From Coniferiporia sulphurascens (taxonomy: Eukaryota > Basidiomycota > Agaricomycetes > Hymenochaetales > Hymenochaetaceae): DNA of 64,000 nucleotides. The stretch covers positions 434,001 to 498,000 of the forward strand of contig NBBA01000009.1 in the NCBI GenBank assembly GCA_002794785.1, in the 5' to 3' direction. Positions 13,003 through 24,728 of this stretch are shown piece after piece; the stretch's first letter is position 1, and each line of letters begins with the position of its first letter. Position numbers and translations under genes: made by a program. Below the pieces are notes generated by a model. That model was not told the origin of the DNA. It did not search any database and saw nothing but the letters and a program-made list of their open reading frames with translations.

Positions 13003-14981
13003 TCAGTTCTCTTCGGACAACAGGTCGTCTACAACCTCTCCGGAGCGCACGCTAATCACGCTCAGGAGTGTATCACTAAGCCCGTGCGTTGGTTCCACAC
13101 AGCCCTGGAGGTAGATCCTATTTTGTAACAAATTTGAATTTTCGGAAGGTTTGACTGGAAGCAGACGATACGCGCGTGAGACACGCAGCCGCACGGACAA
13201 AGGCGGAGTTTGAGGAGGTAGTGAAAGACTCGGTGACGATGGTCGGGTGCTCGGAGAACTCGAGCCCGAAGAGCTCGAACGATTAACCCCTCGCGACATA
13301 TGTGAATCGTCTTTCAAGCCGAGGCCACTTGTTGTGTCTTCCGTACCAAGTGTAGGGGGATAGTGCGAGGGAACAAGTTTAATAGTTGCACTTTCCGCGG
13401 CACATGAAAGTCCAAAGTCTTCCGCGAGGTTTGACGCACGCAATAGACTCAGCCAAGCGGTGCGATCGTAACCCGTTGCGCAGAGAACGACATCGTAAGT
13501 TTCCTCGTGGAGATTGTGTGTGAGTGTGTTTTGATGGGTGAGGGTAATGCGTTGCGGTGTATCGCTAGCTCTTGGAGATGATGAAGCCGCCCCAATAACA
13601 TCTTCATAAGTACGGAGCACGACACGAACACCACGACCGGCGCCTGTAAATGAATCACGAGCTGCAATCCTGTCCGAAAGCTTCTGGTCATAGATAAGTT
13701 CATACACCTGTAATGTTTTGTCTCAAAAAATGTGACACCCAAGCTGAAAAGTGAGTGAACATACGGAATTAAGTGTCGATGGGCTAACGACGCTGTAATT
13801 CGTGTTCTCGTATTCGGAAAGGATGCTATCACGCAGATGATCAGAACGGAGATTATACCAGTCGTCAGTGGCTAAAAGGTTAACTAGCGTGTCAGGATAG
13901 CTCCCGGATTATCCTAAAAAAATAAGCTCACATGAAGGGTCAAAGATCTCATTCACGAAGGGACTATCATCACTCGGTTTGAGCGAGCCTTTGCGAATAA
14001 TCATGTCAATCTGATGACCACCTGTGCGCAGTGCTTCAAGGCGGCGGTGCATATCTAGTAGGCATTCGGCAGAGCTCTGACCACCTCCAACTATTGCGAT
14101 TTTGAGTGGTGTGCCAGCATGACCAAGTTGGGCAAGCAATGGTGTAATTGAGGCCAAGTACGAAGAGGTATGAATTACGGGTGCTCTTGTCGAGACCTCC
14201 TGGGGCCATTGGGGCAACAGAAAAGAAGAAAGTACGCGCGGAACGCTCGGAGAGCCGCCCGCGGAGAGGATAATATGTTCTGCACGATAAAGGTTTCAGT
14301 AGACAGCAACGCATATATGAATAGAGATGAGCTTCGCGTACTTGATCGTCTCTGCACGAGTGCACCGGTTTGGATTTGACGGCATGTGACCTCTATCAGT
14401 TCCTTTTCGCAAACGATAACTTTGGAGATTGCGATAACTTCTTCGGCATATGCAATGCTCACGCCGCGACGCTCGACCTCGCGGGCTGCCCAGGCGAGAT
14501 AGTCGGCGAACTCGAGGCGTGATGGAATTGTGGAACCGCGATTGATAAAAGCACTAAGACGATTCTGGGAGTGCAGGTAGGAGAGAAAGGTGAACGGCGA
14601 AGTCGGATCGCGAAGCGTGGCAAGATCCTTGAGGAAGCTGGTGGCGGACGTCATTAGAGAGGCTGAACTCTGCGTCTAAGACTAGAAACGGACGGGCGAT
14701 GCTGACCTGATTTGCATTCGTGCACCGGGAAGTAGCATACCAGGATGCCATTGGAATTCGGGGTGCTTCTCTACGAATATGGTACGGTGGTTGTGTTTAC
14801 CCTGCAAGAAGAAAAGATAACGGTCGGCGTCTAAGCTTTTACGGAACAGAGAATCACTCACCCGCTCAGGGATGTTTCTATCCAAGAGTGCGACGGCGAT
14901 GCCCAAATTTGCGGGGCCAAAGCCACAGCCTATGATGTCAAAAGTCTCGATATTTTGTGAATGGCTGGACGGTGCGGGCAT
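13003..14981 (-). CDS. sidA: L-ornithine N5-monooxygenase (SidA/Omo1 type)
   Basis: Flavin-dependent, NADPH-using enzyme that makes N5-hydroxy-L-ornithine, the committed step of hydroxamate siderophore synthesis. Six exons (14981-14862, 14801-14707, 14637-14342, 14279-13932, 13871-13765, 13707-13003) join to 556 aa. Motifs in order: FAD-binding GCGFGPANLGIA near residue 20; MQISFLKDLATLRDP, the substrate-pocket segment; NADPH-binding IVGGGQSSAE; SPFVNEIFDP; and the terminal LCATGYDRT and GLSDTLLSVISVR. An unusual Ser/Pro-rich insert (RSSSSGSSSPSTRPSSP) of roughly 40 residues lies between the ATGY motif and the C-terminal strand. The gene is divergent from the NRPS with 695 bp between start codons, the arrangement expected of a co-regulated iron-uptake pair. 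The Omphalotus ferrichrome cluster (omo1/fso1) is the closest described parallel I know. High confidence. Confidence 0.95.
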
Positions 14982-15348
14982 TGCTTCAAGAGTGTGTAAT
15001 ATGCTATGGAGAGAGGAGCGACTTTAGACGGGGGGGGGAAGGGGAAGACAGGGATGGGAAGAATTGCAGACTTTGTTGTGCCTTTTAGAGGTTGTCAGTC
15101 AGAGCCTGAGTCCGGCCAGAGCACTGACAGTGACAGCGGTATTAGGGCAACACCGACCATGATTGAATGGGAGAAAAAAATCAGGGGGATTGTTTGGAAA
15201 GTTCGCGACGGGTGTTAATAATGAGAGGTACGCGCAAGGAAGATTACTTTGATGAATATTGAGGAGGATAAACGAACAGTCTGTTCTGTGTAGCCGAATG
15301 GCACATCTTGACTTGACCCGCTTTGGAAGTCGACACCAAATCAAAATC

Positions 15349-15354
15349 TTATCT
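15349..15354 (-). promoter_or_regulatory. Secondary GATA core (AGATAA)
   Basis: TTATCT on the plus strand gives AGATAA on the minus strand, a simple HGATAR core 19 bp from the full iron box. Fungal GATA factors often bind paired sites. A single hexamer is weak evidence by itself. Confidence 0.4.
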
Positions 15355-15372
15355 CATCCTAGGCAGTAATCG

Positions 15373-15381
15373 TTATCTGAT
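15373..15381 (-). promoter_or_regulatory. Iron-GATA-factor binding site (ATCAGATAA)
   Basis: The plus strand reads TTATCTGAT, so the minus strand reads ATCAGATAA, a full match to the ATCWGATAA consensus known for fungal iron-regulatory GATA repressors (Urbs1, SreA, Sre). The site lies 296 bp upstream of the synthetase ATG and 392 bp upstream of the sidA ATG. Iron-repressed control of both genes is inferred. Confidence 0.7.
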
Positions 15382-15676
15382 ATACGGCTTTATTTACTCC
15401 CGTACACATTCCCGGCAAACTCCAAGCGGGAATAATCCTATTTTCATTTTCATAAGTTACAGGCCTCTTTTCCCAAGAGTTCCTTATCGTCAGTTTCGCG
15501 CGGACGTGGCATAGCAGCACATGCAGCCTACAGTCGAAAACCCGCACCAAGTCCGACGGCAGCGACTTCGCTGCATAGCCAAGGCTGGCTCGCCTGGCTG
15601 ACTGTGCCGTAATTGTCAAATAAAATATATATCATCCCCGCAGCTCGACTGCATACACCACCCACTTACCTCTTCC

Positions 15677-18600
15677 ATGGCGGCGTCTCACTCGCCCTTT
15701 GCCGACTACAAGTTCCTGTCTCTTCCTGATTTGTCCACGCTGCGCCACCCTCCGCACTCCCGGGATCTCACGTCCATACAGGTGCACCCAGATTGTACAG
15801 AAAGACTCCTGCTCGTCGCGCTCGCACGCTGCTTAGGTGCATATTGCTCTTCTAATGACGTCCTATTGGGCTGGCAGCCGGCGGACTCTAAAGTCTCAGT
15901 GAAGGGCAACTGTCTCACAGCTGCCCGTGTCTCCTGGGAAGGGGCGGCCAGCTGGGAGGACGTCTTGCGTAAAGTGGCGCTCAAGGAAACCGAGGATGAC
16001 CCAGCGGCTATTCACCGCGATCTCGGCTTTGAATTCGACGCCGTCCAAAGCACATTTCTTGCGATCGTTTCCGCGAACATCGACTATGACCACCCGCTCG
16101 TCGTCTCTCTCGATTCCGCCAGTTCCGGGTGTGACAAAACCTGCACGGTCCGATTAAAGTACTCAACGCTTTCCTTCCATGCGTCAACTGCCAATCTTCT
16201 TGCCACGCAGCTCTGTGGGGTCGTCGCGCACATCATTACACAGCCACGCAGCAACCCTGGGTCCCTCTCATTCCTTGCAGGTTCCCTTCAGTCCACCGTT
16301 CCGCTGTCGAGGAACGGCTCGTCGTATGCACACTACCCCGAGGTGCGCACCGTTGCCGACTTAATTCCGCGACACGATCCCTCTCTTGTTGCACTCGAAT
16401 TCTATCCAGATCTGTACGGAGATGACTACAACGCATATGAGCATGGCGCGCAATGCCTCACATACGGAGAGCTTCATTCGTATTCAAACCGTTTTGCGGC
16501 ATATCTTTGCGCACAGGGTCTGGAGCTTGAAGATCGCGTAACTCTGTGCATGCCTCGTGGTGTGGAATTTCTTATTTCTATGATAGGTGTGCTAAAGGCA
16601 GGCGGGTGCTACGTACCGGTGAGCTCTTTTGCCGCTTTTGAGAAAATGAATCATTAATTGCTGAGTTTAATTCCTGACTGTGCACACTGTTAGATCGATC
16701 CAGAACTCCCTAAAGAGAGACGGGAGTTCATAGTTAGTGACTCAGGGGCCCGCTTTGTTCTCACGACCGGGAACATTCAACCTCACATCGCCAAATCGAA
16801 AGCTTTTCCTCCAGATGACATTGATAAACCTTTGAATGATGGGCTAGCGTATCTTCTGTACACAAGCGGTACGACCGGTACACCAAAAGGCTGCCTATTG
16901 ACACACGATGGCTTCGCACAGGCTATCCATGCGCTGAGCTGGTTTGCGAACCAGGCCGGACCGAACGGGTGCCGCTGGCCCCAGGCGGGCCGCTATCTCG
17001 CAGTTGCTTGTATGTTTTTTTGAATTGGAATGTCCCACCATTTTATCTCATTTTTTAAAATGCAAATCCTGCGATCTCTCTAGCGATTGCGTTCGATGTA
17101 CACTTAGCAGAAACGTTTGTCTGTCTATCCCTCGGCATGACACTGGTCTCTGCACCACGTTCGCAACTCCTTGAAGATCTTCCGAAGTGGCTGCAGCTCC
17201 TGCGAGTCACACACGTCGGGATCGTGCCAAGTCTCATTGAGGCGACGATGCACGCCGTGGCTGAATCTGTTGAGCGGTCTGCAGGCGAGATCAAGAGTGC
17301 GGCCATGGAGCTAGCATATATTGCAAGTGGAGGAGAGAAGATGAGCGATTCCGTGCGTATTGAACATCTTATGCCCAAAGCTGGCATTTGACGCGTGCTT
17401 TTCTAAGATTTTAGAGAGGTGGGCAGACCACCCGTGTGTTTCGTTGGCAAATTTTTACGGGTGAGCATTTGGTAGTTCGTTCCCGATAATCGAAGGAAAA
17501 TAACGGGTTTTCTCAGTCCAAGTGAAGTGACAATCGGGTGTTCCGCGCGTTTCATGACATCGAGTACACGGAAGGAGAGCATTGGCCAAATTTTTGAGAA
17601 CTGTTCAGCGTATGTCGTAGACGAGAATCTAGAGACTGTCATTCGAGGGGGTGTTGGTGAACTTCTGGTTGGAGGTCGGCTTGTAGGACGAGGTTACCAC
17701 GGACGACCAGATTTAACCGACAAGGCATTCATTTACTGGAATAATGAAAGAGTATACCGAACAGGCGATATGGGTGCGTGGCTGTTTGCCGTACTTACCG
17801 GGTTTATTACTTAGTTTGTTTGGTGTGGTACCAGTTCGACTTATGCCTGACGACACGTTTGAGATTTTGGGGCGCATAGACACGCAGATCAAGCTACGAG
17901 GCGTGCGCATCGAAGCCGAGGGTGTCTCCTCTGTCATTCGTAACGCTGCGATACGTTTCCCAGGTCTCAGCTCTAACAGCATGCCAGAAGTTGCTACCGT
18001 TCTCGCGCATCACCCTTCCCTGCGCACTGACCAGCTCGTGTCGTTTATCGCTTGGGATTCATCCGTCCCCATTGCATGTCGCCGCTCCACAAAGCCAGAC
18101 GTCCTAAAGAGCGTACCTCCGGAGCTGATGCATACGCTTAAAACTGCGTGCTCTCGAGAGCTCGCAAGCTATATGCGCCCTGCACACATCGTACCACTCA
18201 ACTTTCTCCCGTTGAATAATAACGGGAAAACGGATGGCAAAATGCTTGTTGCACTTTTCCAGGGTGAAAGCCTGGAAATACTTGGTCGTGTTGGTATGGA
18301 GAGTGATGACTCCGGTGATGTAGGCGAGAAAACGCGAAATCGTCCGCTGAACGAGGTAGAGAGAAAGGTCGCAGACGTCGTCGCGCGTTATACGGCCGTT
18401 CCCAGAGAGCGACTCACTCCGTTCTCTAACCTTTTTGAACTTGGATTGGATTCTCTAAAGATTGTTCGTCTTGGGTCTGAACTGCGCACTTTTTCCGAAC
18501 CAGGTTCTCTTGTATCCGTCAGCAATCTTATGCGACATCCGACTGTGGAGGGGCTTGCCGCGCTTATCAAAGTAGATCAGAGCTATGAGGTTGAAACGAA

Positions 18601-21600
18601 ACGGGAGTCTTTCGTGGCTGTATTTGCAATGCAATGGAAGCAAGAGATTGAGGAAAGCTTCGGACTGGAAATAGTTGAGAGCGTTCTACCGACCTTCCCG
18701 GTCCAGGATGGCGTTCTCTACCGTTCAGCAGACTTCAAAACTCTCTATGTGCAACATATTGTTTTAGAACTCCACGAGGATGTAGATGTTGAAAGGATAA
18801 AAAATGCCTGGAAGACGATAATGTCTCATCGTGAAATTCTCCGGTTCGTTCCAATTTTTATCATATTGTTTTACAATCCTGAGCGTGGCGTTTAGAACAA
18901 TATTTCATTTTTCTTCGGCGCTTGTTCAGATCGTTCTGAAAACTGGCTCTTGCGAACTACCATGGCAGGAGTATATGGTACAGAAAGGCGATCTTAGTAA
19001 CTTCTCAACCGACTTCGTTGAAGGCAATGCTCTTGAGCTTGCGCGCGACATCAACGAGAATGTCACTACAATACCACCCTTCCGTTTAATCCATCATCGT
19101 ATAGATGGAAGTACAGCCTCATTCATTACCCTATCCATTCATCATTCGATATACGACGGAATTTCGCTGCCCTGTCTTCTCAGCGACGTGGAGAAAGTCT
19201 ATCTAGGTGAAGAACTGCGAACCTCCGCACCACTCAGTAAAGTGCTTGATACAATCTACAATGTCGACCTTGACTCAGCAGCTGGCTTCTGGATGAATAT
19301 GTTTGATGGCTTCGATTGGTCTAAAGTTCCGCAGCGGCTAGCTGCTGGAGAGACAGCAAACACCTGCTCCGTTCAATTCACAAAGGAGGGCCTTCAAGGG
19401 TGGGAAACGAAAGCCGCCAAGGCTAAAGTATCCCTGCAAGCACTCCTGATGGCTTCTTTCGGTGTTTGTCTAGGAAATCATATTTATGGCAGTCCCGATG
19501 TCGTTTTGGGGGTAATCTCTTTCTTCCTTGCATGAACTTTCATCTTGCTTACATATCATGGTAGGTCATACGCTCCGGGCGTACTTTCTCAACGGATGAA
19601 ATGAACGAAGCACAGGCACCTTTACTTTCTGTACTCCCGACCCGCGTCAATTTCTCCAAGGATGCATCAGTTTTACAGTGTGTTCAGCAGAACATAGGGG
19701 GTGCGCTCGCGTACGAACATGTGCCATTGCGTCGTGTGCAACAATGGCTACAGCCGGGACGGTCCCTTTTTGAGGTGTTGCTATCAATTACAAACGACGA
19801 TGGTGGTAACATGAAGATCTGGGATGTGCTGCAAAGTTCACAGCCCCAGGCGGACGTAAGCTTTCGTTATATTTTCTCCCTCATCCATTGGATGGGTAAC
19901 TCTGATCATTCCTTTTCAGTACATAATGGCAGTCGAAATAGTACTTGACCGGAAGACAGGGAAGATTCGTGTCGACTGTGCATACACCGAACCGCTGTCG
20001 CAAGACTTAATCAGTCGCCTACTAGCAAGCATTGAGGAGACAGCATCAATACTGGTGGAAGGACATCGTATGCCTAGTGCACAGATGGCACCTATTCCTG
20101 TCATACAGGCCACAGACGACAGTGATGATGAAGGGGTTGGGTCTCTCGGAAGTGCTGACCATGTCCTTGAGGAGAAAGTCCGGGTGCTTGTTTCGCGGTT
20201 CCTGAAGATCGAAATGGATCAAATTTCGGCCACAACGTCACTATTTTCCCTTGGTCTAGACTCCATTAAGTCCGTCGGGCTCGCCCGCGAGCTGAGGCGT
20301 AATGAATTTAAGATTACTGCGATGGAACTCATGCGCCGTCCTTTCATTCGGCGCATCGCTACCTGCCAGACCGAGAACGCAAGCGTTTCGTCGACTAAGA
20401 AGGCTGAGGACATTTTACTGAGGGAAATAAGAGCAGAAATCTCAAAAGCGAACGAGAAAGTTGCGCCACTTAGCGGATCGGATGAGGTCGAGCTTTATCC
20501 CGTCACTGCCCTTCAGGCGGGTATGCTTTCCCAGGTAAGGCCGAATTATTATCCGAGGTCGTAGACATCTCAACGTAAGCTCCTCTTTTTACAGACTATC
20601 GGCTCGGGTGGTCATCTATATGTCCATGCTTTCCCTTTTAGGCTATCGACAGGAGTTGATCTCGAACGGCTCAAGCGAGCCTGGGGAAGTGTAGTGCAAT
20701 TCTTTACAATCCTTCGAACTTCCTTTCACTTCCTCCCCCTTATGGGCTCATGGATTCAAGCCGTCCATTCCACCGCTGAACTGAAATGGAGTGAAGTTGG
20801 ATTGCCCACGGACAAGTCTGTCCTCGAAAGCATTGAAGAATACATTGCGTCCATGGATTTTTCTTCGGAAAACAGACTCGCAACACCGCCTATCTACTTG
20901 CAACTATACCGCGGGACTGGAGGGTCTGGCACACCACACACTCTAGTCCTAGTCATTCACCATGCCCTTTACGATGGGATATCAATGTTGAAGCTGTCAG
21001 AAGTGCTATGGAAATATTACGCTGGCGAAGTGCCTACGCCAACCCCTCAGTTCGTCGACCTTCTGGGATATTTTATGTATCAGGAACGGAATGGGACCGA
21101 TTTCTGGACGAGGCAACTGCAGGATCACAGAAGATCTGCCATTGGCCGTCCCTCCTCGACGACTGAATCGACCCTGCCCTCATCCTCGTCTTCTTCATGG
21201 ACAATTCCCCTCACGTCGGCACACTTGAGCGAGGCATGTAGACTCTTCGACACGACTGTGCAGTGTTTTGGCCAAGCGTCACTGGCAATAATTCTGGCGA
21301 AACTATACAATAGCCGCGACATAGTGTTTGGACATGTAGTTTCCGGTCGGAATGTCGCCAAGGCAGAAGATGTTCTGGGCCCGATGATTGTGAGTTTTTA
21401 TTTCGTGGCAATTTGTAAAACCTGAACTCAGCCTCTTTGATTAGAGTACACTACCGTGCAGAGTGCGAATTTCGCAAAGCCTGAAGAACTTAGACCTCGT
21501 TCGATCGGTTCATAGAAATAACATATCGGCGCAGAAGTGGCAGCACGCTTCACTGAGATCGATTCAGAGGAAGCTGGGTTTGGGTTCTCTTTGGGATAGC

Positions 21601-23730
21601 ATCTTTTTATTTCAGCCCATTACAGAAGACGCGTCAGCCGGTGAAGACAGGCTGTGGTGCTTTGATGACGCAGAGGATGAGGTCGCAAAAATACAGGTAC
21701 CAGTCTAGGTTTAGGTTTATAACAGAAGTTTTCCGTGCTGATTATCGATTATAACAGTACCCTCTTAATATCGAGCTTCACCAGCATGCCGATCGTCTAA
21801 TCATAAGAGCAGCTTGTCGGTCCGATTTCTTGTCTGGGGTAGGCCTTGATGACGTGCTGAAGGAATTTTCGGAGACATTCTCCACAATTGTCAACCAGCC
21901 ATCGAACACTGCTCTTCCCGAACTTCCAATTGATACCACCTATGAAAAGACAGATGACCGAGCGAACGGTCACTTAAACAGTTCCTCAGATGCCAGCCCG
22001 CAAAAGTTTGATCCTCATTTATCAACATTTGTCGAAATTCTGGCATCCTCGACAAGTGCCCCTCAGTCATCTATCAGGCTAGACACCCCCCTTATCTCTC
22101 TTGGGGTTGATTCGATTTCTGCCATCCAGATCTCTTCAAGGGCGCGACGAGTCGGACTCAACATTCATGCTGCAGACATCCTACGATGTCAAAGACTTGT
22201 GGATTTGCTGGATATCTTGAAAGAAAATGAAAGCAAGACAGTAAATCAGGTCCTTGAGCAAGATCCTATAACAAAATTAGAGTCTAAGGACTCCCTCTTA
22301 CGTCGTTTGGGTACCTCAGCCAATATGGTCGAGGAAATTGGGTTGGCTTCGGCTGGTATGAAATGGCTCATCGGAATGTGGCAACTGAGCGGCCGTTCGC
22401 GTTTTCAACACGCCTTCGCTTTTGGATTACCTAGCGATGTTGACGAAGGAAAGTTTAAATCGGCCTGGTGCAGCCTTGTTGAGGCACACGCCATTTTGCG
22501 GTCGACGTTTGCCTCGGTGGATACGGCGGACGTGCATATAGTGACGTTTAAGGATCTTCCGGAAGGTCGTCTTTGGTCGAGTCGGGAGGTCAGAGACGGC
22601 AAGCCTGCTGAGGAGACCATTTCCACGATCATGAAAGGTCTAGTCTCAGCGCCCCTCTCAACCGACCTTCCACCTGTTCAAGCGATTTTCTTGCGTTGCC
22701 GAGGATCGACTTATTTCATCATGCACTTGCACCACTTTCAATACGATGCATGGAGCTTACGACTTCTCGTAGAAGATTTACGACACTTGTACCTAGGAGA
22801 ACGCACGGTCGCCAGCGGCAAATTAGCCTTGTTCCTACGGAACTGTACCTCGTTGTCCCATAAGGAAGAACAAAGACAGTACTGGAAATCCTACCTCCCT
22901 GTTCCTTTCGCGCCGTCGCTTCTTCCGAAGATTTCCCCGGAGAAGGAATATGCCAGGTTCGTCTACATCGATCGCAAAGCACTTCGAGGCTTGCCGTCCC
23001 TGCGGCACCGAGCACAGGATCTGTCGCTATCTTTAAACGCCGTATTCCTAGCCTGTTGGGCGCGCGTTCAGGCTGAATACTCCCACACGAACTCGGCGAC
23101 CTTTGGTCTTTGGCACTTCGGTAGGTCAGGCATGACTGATGATGCAACTGTATTAGCAGCCCCTTGCATGAACGTTCTCCCCGTGCACGTTGACGCTATT
23201 GGGCCGTCTTTAAGGGAGTTATCGAGACTACTTCAAACGATGTTGAGACAACGTTCCGCGATTGTGGAACAGAGTCATCTTGAAGATATAAGTCGTTGGT
23301 GCGGTAGTGACAAAAAACGCACGATGTTAAACGTTTTCGTCAACATAGTGGCGGCAATGGAACCGGAAGATAGCGGCCTCGAAACTTTGCTGAGTCCAAT
23401 TAATGTACGTCGAGCATGATTGCCGTATTGAACACCTGAAAGCTGAACGTCAGTGCAGATTCCCTATTACCTTCCAAATTTGCCTCTACCAGAAACAAGT
23501 CAGACAGCAAGAAGGCTAGCTGTCTGTGATCTGATCGAGGTAAGTATCAGTAAAGTCAGTTGATGCCGTCTCTAATTTTTCCGTAGGAAGCGATAGTCAT
23601 CGAATTTGTGGCGGCCGGACAAAATATGATTGCGTCTGTGGAGTATACTAGTAATTATCTTGACACGGACAGATGCCGCCAATTGGTTACAACATGGGTT
23701 GGATTTGTTGAGGAGACTTTGAAAGAATAG
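15677..23730 (+). CDS. Hydroxamate siderophore nonribosomal peptide synthetase (A-T-C-T-C-T-C)
   Basis: Large synthetase of the basidiomycete ferrichrome/basidioferrin class (Omphalotus fso1, Ceriporiopsis NPS2), expected to oligomerise three N5-acyl-N5-hydroxyornithines. Fourteen exons join in one frame of 2,428 aa: 15677-16618, 16694-17009, 17084-17352, 17408-17460, 17517-17773, 17835-18843, 18896-19511, 19565-19855, 19920-20534, 20595-21389, 21445-21696, 21758-23404, 23459-23539 and 23587-23730. One adenylation domain (aa ~100-760) has YTSGTTGTPKG, NFYGPSEVTIG, YRTGDM and NGKTDGK. It is followed by T1 (LGLDSLK, ~815), C1 (HHSIYDG, ~1030), T2 (LGLDSIK, ~1360), C2 (HHALYDG, ~1577), T3 (LGVDSIS, ~1917) and C3 (HHFQYDAWS, ~2129). 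C3 has Ala where C1 and C2 have Gly. There is no thioesterase or reductase domain. One A domain must serve all three carriers, so the enzyme is probably iterative. Substrate is inferred. Confidence 0.93.
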
Positions 23731-23835
23731 TTTTACAGACCAAAACGAAGGTAGTTTGTGCTCGAAGTAGTCCACAGACAAAGTAGAAGACGGTAAAATA
23801 TTGAGTAATGTATCAAAATGAAACTCCAATGCATC

Positions 23836-24442
23836 CTATAATTGTTTGTCGGACCCGTGGCCCATCCTTGCGACTTCCAGACATTCGCGTTCAAAGCCCT
23901 TTAGCCAGACCACATGCACACCCGCATCCACGAGTTTCTTCGCACCTTCACACTGCACGAAATCATCCGGCTCGCCGACGCCGATGATGCAGCGACGAAC
24001 GCGGGCCGCAATGAGCGCGTCGGCACACGGTGCAAGCTGGGACGTCCTAACTGAACAAGGCTCCATCGTGGTATATACGTCCGCCTCCCGCAGGATATCG
24101 TCGATGGAAATTTCTGTCTCCACAGCCGTGCCGGCGACTTGGAATAGACTGTGCAGCTGTTCTTTGGACAGACCTCGGGCTTTCGTTAACGCGTTCGCCT
24201 CCGCGTGCGTGTTTCCTTCTAGCTCCCTGGAGTAGCCTCGAGTAAGGACTATGGGCGTATCGTCCTTGGAACGCGCGACAAGAACGCAACCGACACAGAA
24301 AGCAGTCGGCTTAGGTTCACATCTGCGCGCTTCTGCGATTGCCTGGGTCATCATGCCACAATCGAATGCATTGCTGTCTGTGCGGAAGGAGTAAACACAA
24401 AAAGAGGATATATTCACTTGGCGAACCTGTGGCCCAGGCCAT
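23836..24442 (-). CDS. Cytidine/deoxycytidylate-type deaminase, probably riboflavin-pathway (RIB2-like)
   Basis: Zinc-dependent deaminase fold. Two exons, 24442-24427 (16 nt) and 24377-23836, joined through a 49 bp GTTCGC...ACAG intron, give 185 aa beginning MAWATDSNAF. An unspliced alternative would start at 24498 with a hydrophobic leader, but the spliced start matches the family's N-terminus better. The zinc ligands are visible as HAE in NTHAEANAL and as PCSVRTSQLAPC, where the two cysteines bracket an RxS..xPC segment. This cysteine spacing resembles the deaminase domain of fungal Rib2 (2,5-diamino-6-ribitylamino-pyrimidine-phosphate deaminase). There is no pseudouridine-synthase domain, unlike yeast Rib2. 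The gene starts 286 bp downstream of the GLT1 stop codon on the same strand. Deaminase family is secure; exact substrate is inferred. Confidence 0.75.
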
Positions 24443-24728
24443 ATAGGTATCAGATTCGCAATGATGATGTACAGGAATGATGCCGCTGAGTATCCCAATA
24501 GGAGAGTTGACTTATTGCTTATTTAAGTCAGACGTCTTTTGTGCAGATCCCGGAATACTTTAATCGTTCTTACAAGCTCGAACGGGACAACAACCGTCAA
24601 TTTTGGATAGTAAAACAAGAACATCCTCTTTCCTTCCATTGCTAGTCGGTACATTGCGGAAGATACATATATATAGACTTGTGTGAGTATGCAGAACAAA
24701 TTTCCTCTCCGGTATCGTATAAAGAGCT

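Larger units (their letters stand above)
14982..15676. promoter_or_regulatory. Divergent siderophore promoter
   Basis: 695 bp between the start codons of sidA (-) and the synthetase (+). It contains a perfect ATCAGATAA box on the minus strand (15373-15381), a second AGATAA core (15349-15354, minus strand) and an AT-rich TATA-like stretch about 45-55 bp upstream of the synthetase ATG (15622-15632). A G-run lies just upstream of the sidA start. No coding frame is supported. Confidence 0.6.

Noticed and set aside
13003..24442. A larger secondary-metabolite cluster including the deaminase and GLT1
   Set aside because: Both are primary-metabolism genes, on the opposite strand, without iron boxes that I could see.
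24443..24498. Hydrophobic N-terminus for the deaminase from the ATG at 24498
   Set aside because: The spliced start at 24442 restores a typical family N-terminus and uses good splice sites.
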